Of a stretch of DNA of 64,000 nt, positions 61,406 to 64,000 are shown piece after piece; the stretch's first letter is position 1; each line of letters begins with the position of its first letter. The stretch covers positions 1 through 64,000 of the forward strand of contig NW_027306095.1 in NCBI RefSeq assembly GCF_964355755.1, given 5' to 3'. The position numbers and the translations under genes were made by a program. Origin of the DNA: Antedon mediterranea (lineage: Eukaryota; Echinodermata; Crinoidea; Comatulida; Antedonidae). The notes below the pieces were generated by a model. It saw only the letters and a list, made by a program, of their open reading frames with translations. It ran no database searches and was not told the DNA's origin.

Positions 61406-64000
61406 GATTACACAAAAATATCAAAGTGCTTAAAATCACATTTGAAACCGTTTTAGACCATTTTGAGCATTTCGATAAAACTTTTCACACAAAACATCAA
61501 AGTGCACAAATTAACTTCAAATCGCAATTGGAGACGTTTTAGACCATTTTGTGCATTTCGATGAAACTTTTCACACAAAAACGACAAAGTGCACAAAATA
61601 GCTTCAAATCGCATTTAGAGACGTTTTAGACAATTTTGTACATTTCGATGAAACTGGATTACACAAAAAATCAAAGTGCACAGAATTGCTTCAAATCGCA
61701 TTTGGAGACGTTTTAGACCATTTTGTGCATTTCGAAAAAACTTTTCACACAAAAACGACAAAGTGCACAAAATAGCTTCAAATCGCATTTGCAGACGTTT
61801 TAGACCATTTTGTGCATTTCGATGAAACTTTTCACACAAAAACATCAAAGTGCACAAAATTGCTTCAAATCGCATTTGGAGACGTTTTAGACCATTTTGA
61901 GCATTTCGATGAAACTTTTCACACAAAAACGACAAAGTGCACAAAATAGCTTCAAATCGCATTTAGAGACGTTTTAGACAATTTTGTGCCTTTCGATGAA
62001 ACTTTTCACAAAAACACATCAAAGTGCACAAAATAGCTTCAAATCGCATTTGCAGACGTTTTAGACCATTTTGTGCATTTCGATGAAACTTTTCACACAA
62101 AAACATCAAAGTGCACAAAATTGCTTCAAATCGCATTTGGAGACGTTTTAGACCATTTTGAGCATTTCGATGAAACTTTTCATACAAAAACATCAAAGTG
62201 CACAAAATAGCTTCAAATCGCATTTGCAGACGTTTTAGACCATTTTGTGCATTTCGATGAAACTTTTCACACAAAAACATCAAAGTGCACAAAATTTCTT
62301 CAAATCGCATTTGGAGACGTTTTAGACCATTTTTAGCATTTCGATGAAACTTTTCACACAAAAACGACAAAGTGCACAAAATAGCTTCAAATCGCATTTA
62401 GAGCCGTTTTAGACCATTTTGTGCATTTCGATGAAACTTTTCACAAAAAAACATCAAAGTGCACAAAATAGCTTCAAATCGCATTTAGAGACGTTTTAGA
62501 CCATTTTGTGCATTTCGATGAAACTTTTCACACAAAAACATCAAAGTGCACAAAATAGCTTCAAATCGCATTTAGAGACGTTTTAGACCATTTTGTGCAT
62601 TTCGATGAAACTTTTCAGAAAAAAACATCAAAGTGCACAAAATAGCTTCAAATCGCATTTGGAGACGTTTTAGACCATTTTGAGCATTTCGATGAAACTT
62701 TTCACACAAAAACGACAAAGTGCACAAAATAGCTTCAAATCGCATTTAGAGACGTTTTAGACCATTTTGTGCATTTCGATGAAACTTTTCACACAAAAAC
62801 ATCAAAGTGCACAAAATAGCTTCAAATCGCATTTAGAGACGTTTTAGACCATGTTGTGCTTTTCGAAAAAACTTGATTACACAAAAATATCAAAGTGCTT
62901 AAAATCACATTTGAAACCGTTTTAGACAATTTTGAGCATTTCGATAAAACTTTTCACACAAAACATTAAAAGTGCACAAAATAGCAAACTTTTTACAAAA
63001 AAAAAATTAAAGTGCACAAAAGAGCTCCAAATGGCATTTGGAGACGTTTTAGAACATTTTGTGCATTTCGAAAAAACTTTACACTCAAAAACATCAAAGT
63101 GCATACAATAGCTTAATATCGTATTTGGAGACGTTTTAGACAATTTTGTGCATTTCGATGAAACTTTTCACACAAAAACATCAAAGTGCACAAAATAGCT
63201 TCAAATCGCATTTGCAGACGTTTTAAACCATTTTGTGCATTTCGATGAAACTTGATTACACAAAAACATCAAAGTGCTTAAAATCACATTTGAAACCGTT
63301 TTAGACCATTTTGAGCATTTCGATAAAACTTTTCACACAAAACATCAAAGTGCACAAAATAACTTCAAATCGCAATTGGAGACGTTTTAGACCATTTTGT
63401 GCATTTCGAAAAAACTTTTCACACAAAAACGACAAAGTGCACAAAATAGCTTCAAATCGCATTTAGAGACGTTTTAGACAATTTTGTACATTTCGATGAA
63501 ACTGGATTACACAAAACATCAAAGTGCACAAAATAGCTTCAAATCGCATTTGCAGACGTTTTAGACCATTTTGTGCATTTCGATGAAACTTTTCACACAA
63601 AAACATCAAAGTGCACAAAATTGCTTCAAATCGTATTTAGAGACGTTTTAGACCATTTTGAGCATTTGGATGAAACTTTTCACACAAAAACGACAAAGTG
63701 CACAAAATAGCTTCAAATCGCATTTAGAGACGTTTTAGACCATTTTGTGCATTTCGATGAAACTTTTCACAAAAAAACATCAAAGTGCACAAAATAGCTT
63801 CAAATCGCATTTAGAGACGTTTTAGACCATTTTGTGCATTTCGATGAAACTTTTCACACAAAAACATCAAAGTGCACAAAATAGCTTCAAATCGCATTTA
63901 GAGACGTTTTAGACCATTTTGAGCATTTCGATGAAACTTTTCACACAAAAACGACAAAGTGCACAAAATATCTTCAAATCGCATTTAGAGACGTTTTAGA
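61390..64000 (-). repeat. Satellite block R4 (reverse orientation, cut by window end)
   Basis: Reverse monomers begin at the centre of the third ATGCAT palindrome and continue past the window end. The first monomers match the starts of R1 and R2 in type and order (shortened monomer with TGATTACAC, then a monomer with AACTTCAAATCGCAATTGG, then full monomers). A short-monomer cassette lies around 62970-63130. Open frames such as the complement of 61963-62397 are in-phase monomer runs. Confidence 0.95.

Larger units (their letters stand above)
1..64000. repeat. ~87-bp satellite array filling the window
   Basis: Every stretch read in the window is a copy or variant of one monomer of 87 bp. In forward sense and phased at GTGCAC, it runs GTGCACTTTGATGTTTTTGT, GTGAAAAGTTTCATCGAAAT, GCACAAAATGGTCTAAAACG, TCTCTAAATGCGATTTGAAG, CTATTTT. 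Common variant positions are GATG/GTCG after CACTTT, four to eight T in the following T-run, TTTCATCG/TTTTTTCG/TTTTATCG, GCAC/GCTC, TGG/TTG before TCTAAAACG, and TCTCT/TCTCC/TCTGC. The consensus is about 33% G+C with three CpG. The array reaches both window edges, so its true size is unknown. I do not recognise a named satellite family. A centromeric or pericentromeric origin is likely from architecture alone. Confidence 0.98.

Noticed and set aside
1-64000. CRISPR-like array (short repeats with spacers)
   Set aside because: The monomers abut with no unique spacers, the unit is 87 bp, and orientation flips within the array. This is satellite DNA.
1-64000. CENP-B box in the monomer
   Set aside because: The reverse sense has TTTCGATGAAAC, which fits the TTCG and one A position of the mammalian box, but the required CGGG half is missing (TTTT instead). 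I do not count it as a CENP-B site.
1-64000. Transposon, tRNA, rRNA or telomere repeats inside the array
   Set aside because: Reading through all blocks I found only monomer-derived sequence; no stretch of more than a few tens of bases departs from the satellite, and no telomere-type short repeat is present.

Overview
The whole 64-kb window is one block of eukaryotic satellite DNA. I see no gene, RNA gene, transposon or unique sequence anywhere in it. The array is built from an AT-rich monomer of about 87 bp (consensus about 33% G+C by my count) with many small variants and two short monomer classes. The sequence does not tell me the species. A pure, multi-kilobase, multi-level satellite like this is typical of centromeric or pericentromeric heterochromatin of a plant or animal; that is an inference from architecture, not from a recognised family.

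I call F the orientation in which a monomer reads GTGCACTTTGATG..., AAAATGGTCTAAAACG..., GCGATTTGAAGC. The array flips orientation seven times: F 1-905, R 906-4065, F 4066-8048, R 8049-22197, F 22198-36423, R 36424-39652, F 39653-61389, R 61390-64000. About 40.9 kb is F and 23.1 kb is R. Three of the four F-to-R turns (905/906, 8048/8049, 61389/61390) are the same perfect 32-bp palindrome centred on ATGCAT, so they look like copies of a single event. The other four turns are each different, and there is one tiny fold-back (38486-38530).

On top of the monomers lies a mosaic of larger duplications, recognisable by shared private variants. Direct copies occur with spacings of about 7143, 803, 1021, 628 (twice, once in each orientation), 2040, 1660, 338, 1419, 2936, 4685, 791, 3518, 2551, 2002 and 214 bp. 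Inverted copies pair 10853-12698 with 23269-25115, 15220-20116 with 54725-59450, and 20625-22197 with 28342-29914. Several of these are nested, so relative ages can be read: for example the 1021-bp and 2040-bp tandem copies existed before the segments carrying them were copied in inverse orientation.

The many open reading frames of 60-200 codons on both strands are arithmetic artefacts: 87 is divisible by 3, so any frame that is open in one monomer stays open through a run of full-length monomers. No coding sequence is annotated. Edges of duplications were found by eye and are good to roughly 10-50 bp; the palindromes were checked base by base.
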